NCBI GenBank assembly: GCA_023423715.1
Contig: JAFAFC010000024.1
Location: 1 to 43,912, forward strand
Source of the DNA: Bacteroidota bacterium
Lineage (GTDB): Bacteria; Bacteroidota; Bacteroidia; Flavobacteriales; Weeksellaceae
DNA length: 43,912 nt
Direction of reading: 5' to 3'
The notes beneath the pieces were generated by a model, which was given only the letters and a program-made list of their open reading frames with translations, did not search any database and had not been told where the DNA came from. This document shows, in pieces, positions 8,889 through 16,891 of the stretch. The position numbers were made by a program, and so were the translations under genes. How positions within the stretch are numbered: position 1 is the first letter of the stretch; each line of letters opens with the position of its first letter.

Positions 8889-11174
8889 TTACTTCTGCTC
8901 TTCTCGTCTTTGCGCGTCTAAAACGGCAATCGTTGCAAGATTCACAATTTCGTCTACGCTTGATCTCATTTGCAATACGTGAACTGGCTGCTTGAAGCCC
9001 ATCAAAATTGGCCCAACCACTTGCGCCATCTTCATTCCGCGAATGATTTTATAGGAAAGATTCGCACTTTCAAGATTCGGGAATACAAAAACGTTTGCCG
9101 GTTCTGTTCCTAATTTTGAGAATGGATAATCACTTAAATGATCGCTATTCATTGCAAAATCGGGTTGAATTTCCCCATCAACAATCATTTTAGGGAATTT
9201 TTCGTGCAAAATGCTGACAGCTTTAGCTACTTTTTTCGATGTTTCTGAAATTCCAGCGAAATTTTCAAATGAAAGCATTGCTAATCTTGGCTCAATCGCA
9301 AATGATTTCACCGTGATTTCTGCCATTCGAGCAATATTCACTAAATCTTCTGAAGTAGGATTCTGGTTAATTGATGTATCTGCAAAGAAAATTGGTTTCT
9401 TCTCCGTTAGAATCATCATCATTCCCGCAACTTTATCAACACCTTTTTCTTTTTCAACCACTTCTAAAACGGGCTTCAAAACACTAGAGTAGTTTTTGGA
9501 AAAACCAACAACTAAAGCATCCGTATCACCATGTCTCAACATTAACGGTCCAAAATAATCTCTTTGACGAACGAAACGTTTTGCTTTGTATTCGTTCATC
9601 CCCTTACGTTGACGAAGTTTCCACAACGTTTCACGATATTCTTTACGTTTGTCTTCTTGATCGGCATCCGTAGGATCAACAATTGGAACATCCATGACGA
9701 TGTTGTATTTTTCCATTTGTTCTTTGATAAATTTCTTATCTCCTAACAAAATTGGTTTCGCAATTCCTTCTTCATAAACGATTTGTGCTGCTTTAAGAAC
9801 ATTATATTCTTCCGCATTACCGAATGTAACTCTTTTTGGATTCGAGCGGGCGCGATTTTGCATCATACGAATCAAACGCTCGTCTTTACCCATACGGTCT
9901 AGAAGTGAGTTTTCGTAAGCTTCAAAATCTTCAATTGGCGCATTTGCAATTCCACTTTCAATCGCTGCTTTTGCTACTGCAATAGAAACACGTGTAATTA
10001 ATCTGCTATCAAAAGGTTTTGGAATAAAATAATCTCTACTGAAGCTTAAACTCTTCAAATTATATGCAAGAATCACCGCTTCTGGAACGGGTTCTTTTGC
10101 AAGATCGGCAATTGCTTTAACAGCTGCCATCTTCATTTCTTCGTTAATCCCCGTCGCTTGAACGTCCAACGCTCCTCTAAAAATATATGGAAAACCAAGA
10201 ACGTTGTTCACTTGGTTAGGATAATCACTTCGTCCAGTCGCCATGATGACATCTTTACGAGTTTCGTAAGCCAATTCGTAAGCGATTTCAGGATTTGGAT
10301 TTGCTAAACCAAAAACAATTGGGTTTTCTGTCATCGACAACAACATCTCAGGAGACATGACATTTCCTTTGGAAAGTCCGATAAACACGTCTGCTCCTTC
10401 AACAGCTTCTTCTAAAGTTGATTTCGTTGTTTTTGCAATAAAATCTAGCTTTTCTGGAGTTAAGTTTTCACGAGAATCGTTGATAACTCCTTTACTATCA
10501 CACATTAGGACATTATCTTTGTTCAACCCTAAAGCGATATATAGTTTTGTACAAGCAATTGCCGCGGCTCCCGCACCGTTTACAACAACTTTTACATCTT
10601 CAATTTTCTTGTTAGCAATTTCCAAAGCATTGATTAAAGCCGCTGCAGAAATAATTGCCGTTCCGTGCTGATCATCGTGCATCAACGGAATATTCAACTC
10701 TTCTTTCAGTCTTTGTTCAATATAAAATGCTTCTGGAGCCTTAATATCTTCTAAGTTAATTCCACCAAACGTTGGTGCAATTCCTTTTACAATCTCAATA
10801 AATTTATCTGGATCTTTTTCATCAATTTCAATATCAAAAACGTTGATATCTGCAAAAATTTTGAAAAGCAATCCTTTTCCTTCCATTACGGGTTTTGATG
10901 CTTCGGCACCGATATCACCCAAACCTAAAACGGCTGTACCATTAGATATTACAGCAACTAAGTTTCCTTTTCCTGTATAATCGTAAACTGTTTCAGGATT
11001 TTTTTCAATCTCCAAACATGGAATAGCCACACCTGGTGAATATGCTAAGGATAAATCTCTTTGTGATGAATGTGGTTTTGATGGTTTAACTTCAATCTTC
11101 CCTTTCGGTTCTGCTTTGTGATAATCCAAAGCCGCTTGGTTAAAGTTTTTTTCGTCTCTATGAGTATTTGACAT
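8889..11174 (-). CDS. maeB: NADP-dependent malic enzyme with C-terminal phosphotransacetylase-like domain
   Basis: MaeB-type malic enzyme oxidatively decarboxylates malate to pyruvate with NADP+, supplying pyruvate and NADPH. The 761-residue length fits the two-domain MaeB class. Residues about 1-430 form the malic enzyme part: SLAYSPGVAIPC, the NGTAVLGLGDIG region, the metal and substrate loop ending INLEDIKAPE, MHDDQHGTA, and the dinucleotide-binding VVNGAGAAAIA. Residues about 430-761 resemble phosphate acetyltransferase; in MaeB enzymes this domain is regulatory and lacks transacetylase activity (family knowledge). It has its own promoter (11215-11222) and terminator (8841-8867), so it is probably monocistronic. 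Confidence 0.95.
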   Translation of the reverse strand: MSNTHRDEKNFNQAALDYHKAEPKGKIEVKPSKPHSSQRDLSLAYSPGVAIPCLEIEKNPETVYDYTGKGNLVAVISNGTAVLGLGDIGAEASKPVMEGKGLLFKIFADINVFDIEIDEKDPDKFIEIVKGIAPTFGGINLEDIKAPEAFYIEQRLKEELNIPLMHDDQHGTAIISAAALINALEIANKKIEDVKVVVNGAGAAAIACTKLYIALGLNKDNVLMCDSKGVINDSRENLTPEKLDFIAKTTKSTLEEAVEGADVFIGLSKGNVMSPEMLLSMTENPIVFGLANPNPEIAYELAYETRKDVIMATGRSDYPNQVNNVLGFPYIFRGALDVQATGINEEMKMAAVKAIADLAKEPVPEAVILAYNLKSLSFSRDYFIPKPFDSRLITRVSIAVAKAAIESGIANAPIEDFEAYENSLLDRMGKDERLIRMMQNRARSNPKRVTFGNAEEYNVLKAAQIVYEEGIAKPILLGDKKFIKEQMEKYNIVMDVPIVDPTDADQEDKRKEYRETLWKLRQRKGMNEYKAKRFVRQRDYFGPLMLRHGDTDALVVGFSKNYSSVLKPVLEVVEKEKGVDKVAGMMMILTEKKPIFFADTSINQNPTSEDLVNIARMAEITVKSFAIEPRLAMLSFENFAGISETSKKVAKAVSILHEKFPKMIVDGEIQPDFAMNSDHLSDYPFSKLGTEPANVFVFPNLESANLSYKIIRGMKMAQVVGPILMGFKQPVHVLQMRSSVDEIVNLATIAVLDAQRREEQK

Positions 11175-11214
11175 ATGTTTTTTTTCTAAATAATAAAATT
11201 TCTTTTGTGGGCTG

Positions 11215-11222
11215 CAAATTTA
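11215..11222 (-). promoter_or_regulatory. maeB promoter, -7 element
   Basis: TAAATTTG on the minus strand matches TAnnTTTG and lies 41 bases ahead of the maeB ATG, touching the end of the kinase gene upstream. Confidence 0.5.
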
Positions 11223-11225
11223 GGC

Positions 11226-12089
11226 TTAATCTAAATTCGGAATGATATAATTTCTATGATATTCTACCAGACTTTCAATTGGCTTTTGTACAATTTTCCC
11301 AATATTTAAATGATATTCTGCCGCGGCAGCTCTTAAAATATCTTCGTAATAATAAGCGATAGAACCTATGAAGTTGATTTCACACGATTTACTTTCTTCG
11401 TAAGGTAAAACTTGATAATCTAAGAAGTTTTTCAACTCATTAAAAACTAAATGCTGCAAAAAAGGATGTTCTTTACGATCGATAATGAATTTTGAAAAAT
11501 CAGCTAAATAAGCGTTAGCACGAGGATTATGGTACATATTACGAATCAATTCATCAATACCCAAATTGTAAGTTCTTTCAAATTCTTCATGCAAATCTGG
11601 CGGAAGCTTCTTCATAAAATAATTCTTCAGAATAATTTTTCCCAAAGCACAACCGCTTCCGTCATCACCGATCAAAAATCCTAGGGAAGGAAGCTCTAAG
11701 CGAATATCTGTACCATCAAAAAAACAGGAATTAGACCCTGTTCCCAAAATACAAACGATGGCTGGTTTGCCCGTATAAGCCGAATATGCAGCCGCCGTAA
11801 GATCTTCTTTCGCGACCACATTAGCGTGTACGAAAAATTTCTTCAGAGCAGCTTCTACCTTGTTGCGGTTTTCTTCGACACCGCAACCAGATCCGTAAAA
11901 AAATACATGCTTGATCGTATATTTATGATCTTTAAGTTCGTTGTTGTTTTCCAGTTCTGTAGGAACTTTTTCAACATCGATTATATTGGGATTGAACCCA
12001 ATAGTTTGAGTTTTAGAGTGAAACTCTCCTGCATCGTTCAGCAGTACCCAATCGCATTTCGTCGATCCACCATCAACAATAACAATCAT
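11226..12089 (-). CDS. BadF/BadG-family ATPase, probable N-acetylglucosamine-type sugar kinase
   Basis: A 287-residue member of the ASKHA fold. The N-terminal phosphate-1 loop is VDGGSTKCDWVLL (residues 5-17), the phosphate-2 loop is LGTGSNSC (115-122), and GDDGSGCALG follows near 141. This pattern is that of the BadF/BadG/BcrA/BcrD ATPase family in the subgroup annotated as N-acetylglucosamine kinases; the CxxC iron-sulfur features of true benzoyl-CoA reductase activators are not seen. Probable role: phosphorylation of GlcNAc or a related amino sugar in cell-wall or chitin recycling. A FucP-type sugar permease lies 1.8 kb away on the other strand, but no operon link is seen. Substrate unproven. 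Confidence 0.8.
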   Translation of the reverse strand: MIVIVDGGSTKCDWVLLNDAGEFHSKTQTIGFNPNIIDVEKVPTELENNNELKDHKYTIKHVFFYGSGCGVEENRNKVEAALKKFFVHANVVAKEDLTAAAYSAYTGKPAIVCILGTGSNSCFFDGTDIRLELPSLGFLIGDDGSGCALGKIILKNYFMKKLPPDLHEEFERTYNLGIDELIRNMYHNPRANAYLADFSKFIIDRKEHPFLQHLVFNELKNFLDYQVLPYEESKSCEINFIGSIAYYYEDILRAAAAEYHLNIGKIVQKPIESLVEYHRNYIIPNLD

Positions 12090-12147
12090 ATTCTAGCTAG
12101 TTTAATATGCTAAAATAGGAATAATCTCTGAAACTCGTATTCAAAAT

Positions 12148-12399
12148 TTAATCTTTAGAATCATGCTCACCTTTCAGCCAATCCGAAATTTCATCTTCTA
12201 AATAATCGGATTGCAGTTGTAAAGCATTATAAAAGTCGTCTGGGAAGGTATTTTCTTTGGCAGTATCCAAATCCCATAACTCGTCATTGATATTTTCGTA
12301 CTCGGAAAATATTCTTTTAAATCGACTATTCGATTTTTCTAATTCCTCTATCTTTTGCTGTTGAGGCTTAAATTTACGATATCTTTTCTCTGGTCTCAC
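12148..12399 (-). CDS. Small charged protein of unknown function
   Basis: An 83-residue protein rich in Glu, Asp, Lys and Arg, with a basic N-terminus (RPEKRYRKFKPQQQK) and an acidic, Trp-containing C-terminal half (ISDWLKGEHDSKD). The middle is probably helical and may be a short coiled coil. No signal peptide or membrane segment and no motif I recognise. It precedes the sugar kinase gene by 58 bases on the same strand, so they may be cotranscribed. The opposite-strand frame across its 5' end is less protein-like. Real gene likely; function unknown. Confidence 0.6.
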   Translation of the reverse strand: MRPEKRYRKFKPQQQKIEELEKSNSRFKRIFSEYENINDELWDLDTAKENTFPDDFYNALQLQSDYLEDEISDWLKGEHDSKD

Positions 12400-12594
12400 G
12401 GGGTTAATTTAATAAAAGGGTTGCGTAAAATATGTGATAGACAATTCTGTCGTGCCTCAAGACTAAAAAACCCTACACGCAAGTATAAGATTGATAATCA
12501 GGTTTCTATTCTTCCTAATGGGAGATTAAAATTAGAAATAATTTTGAAACGAAAAAATAATTTAACAGAATTTTTAGCAATTAACATTAAATTA

Positions 12595-12602
12595 TAAATT
12601 TG
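12595..12602 (+). promoter_or_regulatory. gtrA promoter, -7 element
   Basis: TAAATTTG matches TAnnTTTG exactly and lies 17 bases ahead of the gtrA ATG at 12619. A T-rich stretch at 12571-12576 sits at the -33 distance. The rest of the 12400-12618 gap shows no convincing gene. Confidence 0.55.
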
Positions 12603-12618
12603 CAGCAATATTATATAA

Positions 12619-13077
12619 ATGCTACACCTCGTTCTAAAACAAAAGCAAATTCTATTTTTCATTCTTGCTGGTGCACTTAGCGCCGTTGTCGAGGTGGGAA
12701 GTTTTAAAATATTCTCTGTTTATCTTCCTTCAATTTTTAGTTTTGAGAAAGATTTGTACGGTATACACTTCCCTTTAAGTAACATATTTTCTACTTCGCT
12801 AGGGATTATCACGAATTATTTTTTGAGTATTTGGTTTGTATTTGAACGTGGAAAACACTCTAAAAGAAGGGAGTTTGCTTACTTTATGGGCGTTTCTGTT
12901 CTTTCAACTATTTTAAGCTTGGCTATTTTCCAAATTTTCTTCCGTTATGTTTTCAAAGATGTACTCAATGTAGGTTTCTTTGTATTTAGCCCTGAGATGA
13001 TTAGTAAAATTGCAGCAATCGTTGTCGTTTCCTTCCTAAACTACACCATCAAAAAAAGAATAATTTTTAACGGATAG
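12619..13077 (+). CDS. GtrA-family membrane protein
   Basis: A 152-residue protein with four predicted membrane helices (about residues 10-30, 50-73, 85-106 and 125-145). The pattern with ILAGALSAVVEVGSF at the first helix, ITNYFLSIWFVF near 63-74 and a C-terminal FLNYTIKKRIIF matches the GtrA family. Relatives flip or help flip lipid-linked sugars during O-antigen, teichoic acid or arabinogalactan decoration, but the substrate here cannot be read from the sequence. It precedes plsC by 50 bases with a promoter between, so both could be separate units in envelope metabolism. Confidence 0.85.
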   Translation: MLHLVLKQKQILFFILAGALSAVVEVGSFKIFSVYLPSIFSFEKDLYGIHFPLSNIFSTSLGIITNYFLSIWFVFERGKHSKRREFAYFMGVSVLSTILSLAIFQIFFRYVFKDVLNVGFFVFSPEMISKIAAIVVVSFLNYTIKKRIIFNG

Positions 13078-13095
13078 TCAATTCTATTTTTTTAG

Positions 13096-13103
13096 TACTT
13101 TTG
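13096..13103 (+). promoter_or_regulatory. plsC promoter, -7 element
   Basis: TACTTTTG matches TAnnTTTG. It covers an in-frame TTG at 13101 that could otherwise be taken as the start of the acyltransferase gene, so it decides for the ATG at 13128. No clear -33 element. Confidence 0.5.
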
Positions 13104-13127
13104 GCTTTTTATGATGAAAATAGTAAA

Positions 13128-13865
13128 ATGACCAAAGTTTTGAATTATGTATGGAGAGGCTGGCTCGTGATTTTGGGCTTTGTTTTCACCTTACTATTTT
13201 TTTTTCCAGTTTACCTACTTTCCATTCGGAAATCCCATTTTAAATACGCATACTTTTTTATGCGAATTTGGTGCTATATCATCTTTTTTGGTATGGGCTT
13301 CCGATATGAGCTTATTAAAAAGACGCAAAAGAAAATTGACAAAAACCAGCAATACGTTATTATCGCGAACCATACGTCTATTATGGACATTATGCTTCCG
13401 GTAATCTTGTTTCCGCACCACCCTATTTGTTTTGTTGGCAAGAAAGAATTGGTGAAAATTCCACTTTTTGGGACGATCTATAAACGTCTTTGCGTTATGG
13501 TTGACCGTACTTCTGCAAGAAGTCGTGCCGATGTGTACAGACGCTGCGCAGAACGAATGCAAGAAGGCGACAGCGTTGTAATTTTTCCTGAAGGCGGCGT
13601 ACCGGATGATACCAACATTTTACTTGATACATTTAAAGACGGAGCATTCATACTTGCTTCCAAACATCAGTTTCCTATTGCTGTTTTTACATTTGGAGGT
13701 TTAAAGGAAATGTTTCCTTTCGACAATGGTAAAGGATATCCAGGTAAGGTTTCGGTTTTTTTCAATGACATTCTGCAACCTAACCAAACAGCCGAGGAGC
13801 TGAAGTCATTATCTCATCATGAGATAAAAAATACTTTGGAAACCTTTTATAATAGGAAAAATTAA
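13128..13865 (+). CDS. plsC: 1-acyl-sn-glycerol-3-phosphate acyltransferase family protein (PlsC-like)
   Basis: A membrane-bound acyltransferase that probably adds the second fatty acid to lysophosphatidic acid in phospholipid synthesis. The 245-residue protein has an N-terminal hydrophobic region (about 10-57), the catalytic HX4D motif in NHTSIMD (H82, D87), a CFVGKKELVK motif near 101-110 and the glycerophosphate-binding FPEG (153-156). FPEG continues GVPDD rather than the usual TRS, as I remember for a Bacteroidota subgroup. The ATG at 13128 is used because the upstream in-frame TTG lies inside the promoter. Relatives can act on other lysolipids or ornithine lipids, so exact substrate is open. 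Confidence 0.85.
   Translation: MTKVLNYVWRGWLVILGFVFTLLFFFPVYLLSIRKSHFKYAYFFMRIWCYIIFFGMGFRYELIKKTQKKIDKNQQYVIIANHTSIMDIMLPVILFPHHPICFVGKKELVKIPLFGTIYKRLCVMVDRTSARSRADVYRRCAERMQEGDSVVIFPEGGVPDDTNILLDTFKDGAFILASKHQFPIAVFTFGGLKEMFPFDNGKGYPGKVSVFFNDILQPNQTAEELKSLSHHEIKNTLETFYNRKN
13809..13827. repeat. 19-bp palindrome at the 3' end of plsC
   Basis: TTATCTCA-TCA-TGAGATAA, 8-bp arms around a 3-base centre, lies in the plsC coding sequence 40 bases before the -7 element of the sugar permease promoter. It could be an operator for that promoter or a chance palindrome. Confidence 0.3.
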
Positions 13866-13866
13866 A

Positions 13867-13874
13867 TATATTTG
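13867..13874 (+). promoter_or_regulatory. Sugar permease promoter, -7 element
   Basis: TATATTTG matches TAnnTTTG exactly, directly after the plsC stop codon and 24 bases ahead of the permease ATG at 13898. No good -33 match. Confidence 0.5.
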
Positions 13875-13897
13875 TTTTAAGAAAACTTAACATCTTT

Positions 13898-15343
13898 ATG
13901 TCAAACAATTCAAACCAGACTAATTGGGCGCAGTTTGTTCCGTTAGTTACCGTATTTTTCTTCTGGGGATTCGTTGCTGCTAGTAACGATATTTTGATTC
14001 CCGTTTTTAAAGAAGCTTTTAATCTTACACAAGGGCAAAGTCAGCTAGTTTCATTAGCTTTCTACATTGCGTACACTGTAGGTTCGTTGATTTACATGTT
14101 TATTTCAAAATCAATGAGACAAGATTTAATTAACAAAATCGGATATAAAAACGGTTTGATTGTCGGTTTATTAATTTCCGCAGTTGGAACTTTATTATTC
14201 TACCCTGCAGCAAATTCTGGATCATTTACATTAATGATTTCAGGTTTATTTATCGTAGGTCTAGGATTTTCACTTCAACAAATTGTAGCAAACCCACTAG
14301 CAATCGCTTTAGGTCCTGTAAAAACAGGTTCTCAAAGATTAACTTTAGCTGGAGGTATTAATAATTTAGGAACTACGATTGGACCACTAATCGTTTCTTT
14401 CGCAATTTTTGGTTCTGCAACTTCAGGAAATACAGAAGCTAGTATTGAATCGGTGAAAATCCCATATTTAATTCTAGGAGCAGTTTTCGTATTGGTTGCT
14501 ATTTTCTTGAAATTCTCAAAAATCCCGCAAGTAACTGAAACCAATTCTCAAGATACAGATGACGATGTACAAGGACACCACAGAACTAGCGCATTCCAAT
14601 ATCCTCAATTAATTTTAGGGATGATCGCGATTTTCCTTTATGTAGGTGTAGAAGTTGCTACTGCAAGTAATCTACCTGCTTATATGGAAACTTCTTTAGG
14701 TTTTGCAACAAAAGATGTTGCTCCTTACGTTTCTTTATACTGGGCATCAATGATGATTGGTCGTTGGACTGGAGCGGTTGAAGCTTTTGACGTTAATGCA
14801 GGAATGCAAAAAATCTTACGTTTTGTTGCTCCGTATTTAGCGTTTGCTGTATTCTTATTTGTAAACGCTGTAGCCCAACACGATCTTAAACCATTCTATA
14901 TCTACGCAGTATTCATCCTAGTAATGATTCTCGCAGATATGGCAAGCAAAGGAAATCCAGCAAGAATGCTCCTTATCTTTTCATCATTAGGAATTATTGC
15001 ACTTCTAATAGGAATGTTTACAACAGGAATGGTTTCTGTGTACGCTATTACTAGTGTTGGTTTATTTTGTTCAACGTTGTGGCCATGTATTTTTGCACTA
15101 GCAATTAATGGTCTAGGAAAACACACCAATGAAGGTTCTGGTTTCTTAATTATGATGATTATGGGAGGTGGAATTATCAGTTGGCTACAAGGTTATGTTG
15201 CCGATATTGTGAATATCCATTTTAGCTACATCGTTGGGGTATTATGTTTTGCTTATTTAGTATTCTACGCGTTACGAGTTACTAAAATTTTGAAATCTCA
15301 AGGTATTGATCTTGATAAAATAAAATCGGAAGGTGGACATTAG
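13898..15343 (+). CDS. FucP-type sugar:proton symporter (MFS)
   Basis: An inner-membrane transporter of 481 residues with about 12 hydrophobic helices. The family signatures are the first helix with FFFWGFVAASNDILIP, then LAGGINNLGTTIGP near residues 150-165, the pattern shared by the fucose/glucose/galactose/N-acetylglucosamine permeases of the FucP family. It imports a monosaccharide with protons; the sugar cannot be decided. The nearby BadF-type amino-sugar kinase makes N-acetylglucosamine one possibility, but the genes are on opposite strands. It has its own promoter and overlaps the next gene by 11 bases. Confidence 0.88.
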   Translation: MSNNSNQTNWAQFVPLVTVFFFWGFVAASNDILIPVFKEAFNLTQGQSQLVSLAFYIAYTVGSLIYMFISKSMRQDLINKIGYKNGLIVGLLISAVGTLLFYPAANSGSFTLMISGLFIVGLGFSLQQIVANPLAIALGPVKTGSQRLTLAGGINNLGTTIGPLIVSFAIFGSATSGNTEASIESVKIPYLILGAVFVLVAIFLKFSKIPQVTETNSQDTDDDVQGHHRTSAFQYPQLILGMIAIFLYVGVEVATASNLPAYMETSLGFATKDVAPYVSLYWASMMIGRWTGAVEAFDVNAGMQKILRFVAPYLAFAVFLFVNAVAQHDLKPFYIYAVFILVMILADMASKGNPARMLLIFSSLGIIALLIGMFTTGMVSVYAITSVGLFCSTLWPCIFALAINGLGKHTNEGSGFLIMMIMGGGIISWLQGYVADIVNIHFSYIVGVLCFAYLVFYALRVTKILKSQGIDLDKIKSEGGH

Positions 15344-16406
15344 TAAGTTTAATGGCATATTAACGAAGAAAAGGATTTGGGCAGGTGTTTTACTTGCCCA
15401 ATTTCTTTTATTTTATATCCTCTCAAAATCAGAAAAGGCGGTCTCTTTTTTTGAATGGTTTTTTGAAAAACAAAAAAACGCACACACCTTTCTACCTTCT
15501 CGAATTTCATTTTCAATAGGCGATGCTTTTTATACGCTATTATCTCTATTTATCATCTTTAAATTAATCCAAATCTTTAGAAGAAAAACGAGGAAAAAAG
15601 CAGTATTTCAATTATTGGTTTTAGCCAATGTATTTTATTTTGTTTATCAAATATTTTGGGGAATGCTCTATTTCCAAAAACCAATAAAGGAGAAGTTAAA
15701 ACCTGCAGAAATCAACAACCAAATTTTAAAGGAATTAGCGATAAAAGAATTAGAAATTTGTAAAAAGCTACGAGAACAACTTCATGAAAACGAAAAAGGA
15801 ATTTTCACATTAGTTGATGTTAAAAAAATTCAATTAGAAGTTCTACAAAATCAAAGTAAAATTCCGCTTGAAATTTCTAAAAAAAAGCCAATTATATACA
15901 ACAATATAAAACCAAGCTTATTTAGCTTTATCGAAGGTTATACAGGCATTTTGGGCTATTATAATCCTTTTACTTCGGAAGCACAATACAATCAATATTT
16001 GCCCGACACATATATCCCATTCACCATAGCTCATGAAAGCGCTCATCAATTAGGCTTTGCACGAGAACAAGAAGCCAATTTTATAGCTTATATGCTTGGT
16101 AAAAACAGTACGGACATTTCACTGAAGTACGCAACTCATTATTTTACTCTTAGAAGTTTAATTAATGCCCTATCCTACAGTGATGAAGTTACTGCAAAGA
16201 AAATGTTAGACTCCTATTCTGAAGCAATGAAACGGGATCGAAATTATGAATTAGCTTTTAGAGAAAAACATTCGGGAAAAGTGGATGCGTTTTTCGGATT
16301 TACAAACGATCTGTTTTTAAAGACAAATCAGCAGGAAGGTGCAATCACCTATTCCTATTTTGTAGAATTACTTGTTCAATATGAGAATCAAAATAAGTCG
16401 CATTAG
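15333..16406 (+). CDS. DUF3810-family membrane protein with HExxH motif, putative zinc metalloprotease
   Basis: A 357-residue protein with about three N-terminal membrane helices (about 15-31, 62-82 and 92-113) and a soluble C-terminal domain. That domain contains HESAH (residues 234-238) followed by GFAREQEANF, which offers a third ligand (E245 or E247), a gluzincin-like layout. The family matches DUF3810, whose activity is not established as far as I know. The GTG start at 15333 overlaps the permease stop by 11 bases; no other good start codon is near, and the overlap suggests coupling. Protease activity is inference from the motif only. Confidence 0.8.
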   Translation: MDISKFNGILTKKRIWAGVLLAQFLLFYILSKSEKAVSFFEWFFEKQKNAHTFLPSRISFSIGDAFYTLLSLFIIFKLIQIFRRKTRKKAVFQLLVLANVFYFVYQIFWGMLYFQKPIKEKLKPAEINNQILKELAIKELEICKKLREQLHENEKGIFTLVDVKKIQLEVLQNQSKIPLEISKKKPIIYNNIKPSLFSFIEGYTGILGYYNPFTSEAQYNQYLPDTYIPFTIAHESAHQLGFAREQEANFIAYMLGKNSTDISLKYATHYFTLRSLINALSYSDEVTAKKMLDSYSEAMKRDRNYELAFREKHSGKVDAFFGFTNDLFLKTNQQEGAITYSYFVELLVQYENQNKSH

Positions 16407-16410
16407 TACA

Positions 16411-16442
16411 AAAAAAATGAATCGCGTTTCACAACGCGATTC
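16411..16442 (-). terminator. Intrinsic terminator ending the small RNA (possibly also acting for DUF3810)
   Basis: An 8-bp stem GAATCGCG/CGCGATTC (16419-16426 with 16435-16442, 8-base loop). On the minus strand it is followed by ATTTTTTTT; on the plus strand it is preceded by As but followed by no T run, so it works best leftwards. It lies 12 bases after the DUF3810 stop. Confidence 0.7.
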
Positions 16443-16499
16443 CAAAAACACAAATGATGAAAAAAAATTTATTGCTTTCTAGAACAGTGCTCTATCAAG
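16411..16499 (-). ncRNA. Candidate small RNA with its own promoter and terminator
   Basis: No protein-coding frame of note is seen, yet a complete transcription unit is. A promoter matching the consensus with exact 19-base spacing (16505-16535) points left, and a strong terminator hairpin followed by eight Ts ends the unit at about 16411. The predicted transcript is about 89 nt. Its 5' end can fold a small hairpin (GCTT-GATA-GAGC at 16489-16500), the middle has a run of eight Us, and the 3' end is the terminator. The 5' part resembles the D-arm of a tRNA, but no full tRNA fold follows. I do not recognise a known family. Confidence 0.45.
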
Positions 16500-16504
16500 C
16501 GGTT

Positions 16505-16535
16505 CAAAGATACTACTATTTTACAATTTTGCAAA
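16505..16535 (-). promoter_or_regulatory. Promoter of the candidate small RNA
   Basis: On the minus strand, TTTG (16532-16535), a 19-base spacer, then TATCTTTG (16505-16512): a full match to the Bacteroidota promoter consensus. The architecture resembles that of the tRNA-Met promoter at 16860-16891. Confidence 0.55.
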
Positions 16536-16740
16536 AATAAAAGTGTTTATTTTTCATAATTTTTGAAAATAATTATATTATTCAACGGAATCAATTATCA
16601 AGTGTTTCATTTACAAGCATTTTCTCATAATTGAAAATATTTTTAAGTTTGAAATGACAGGAGCAATTGAAAAATATTACTTACAATTTATATAATCGCA
16701 AATATTAATTACCAAAATGACAAGTTTCAGTTTAAAACAT
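16536..16740. other. AT-rich intergenic DNA, nothing recognised
   Basis: The rest of the 16407-16773 gap, between the small-RNA promoter and the tRNA terminator, is very AT-rich. I see no gene, repeat or further promoter match in it. Confidence 0.6.
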
Positions 16741-16770
16741 AAAAAAACCCTTTCGATTTGAAAGGGTTTC
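16741..16770 (-). terminator. Intrinsic terminator of tRNA-Met
   Basis: A 10-bp stem AAACCCTTTC/GAAAGGGTTT (16745-16754 with 16760-16769, 5-base loop) followed on the minus strand by a T run, placed 4 bases after the tRNA 3' end. Confidence 0.85.
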
Positions 16771-16773
16771 TTG

Positions 16774-16847
16774 TAGCGAAGACGGGAATTGAACCCGTGA
16801 CCTCAGGGTTATGAATCCTGCGCTCTAACCATCTGAGCTACCTCGCC
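16774..16847 (-). tRNA. tRNA-Met (CAT anticodon), elongator type
   Basis: A 74-nt cloverleaf on the minus strand: acceptor GGCGAGG with CTTCGCT, D-arm GCTC/GAGC, anticodon loop TTCATAA with anticodon CAT, T-arm ACGGG/CCCGT around TTCAATT, discriminator A. CCA is not encoded, as usual in this phylum. The G1-U72 wobble and A31-C39 mismatch are minor oddities. The absence of the initiator C1-A72 mismatch and of three G-C pairs in the anticodon stem argues for elongator Met; a CAT tRNA can also be the lysidine-modified tRNA-Ile, which I consider less likely. Confidence 0.93.
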
Positions 16848-16859
16848 GTTTTGGTGGTG

Positions 16860-16891
16860 CAAATATAGAAAATATCTTTTTACCACCAAAT
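16860..16891 (-). promoter_or_regulatory. tRNA-Met promoter
   Basis: On the minus strand, TTTG (16888-16891), a 20-base spacer and TATATTTG (16860-16867), 12 bases ahead of the tRNA. It overlaps the end of the thioredoxin gene by one base. Confidence 0.65.

Noticed and set aside
9211..10671. Plus-strand open frames of up to 104 codons opposite maeB
   Set aside because: They mirror the conserved malic enzyme coding sequence and have no promoter or motif.
12355..12597. A plus-strand 80-codon open frame ahead of gtrA
   Set aside because: It overlaps the start of the 83-residue minus-strand gene, has no recognisable family pattern in its first half, and ends at the gtrA promoter. The second half looks mildly protein-like, so a small gene is not fully excluded.
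16480..16505. tRNA-like D-arm sequence (GATAGAGCAC) on the minus strand
   Set aside because: No matching acceptor stem, anticodon stem or T-arm follows, so it is not a working tRNA. Kept only as a remark on the candidate small RNA.
16454..16540. A 28-codon plus-strand frame starting MMKKNLLLSRTV
   Set aside because: It runs across the small-RNA promoter, has no upstream promoter match, and lacks a signal peptide or motif. An A-rich start can arise by chance in such DNA.
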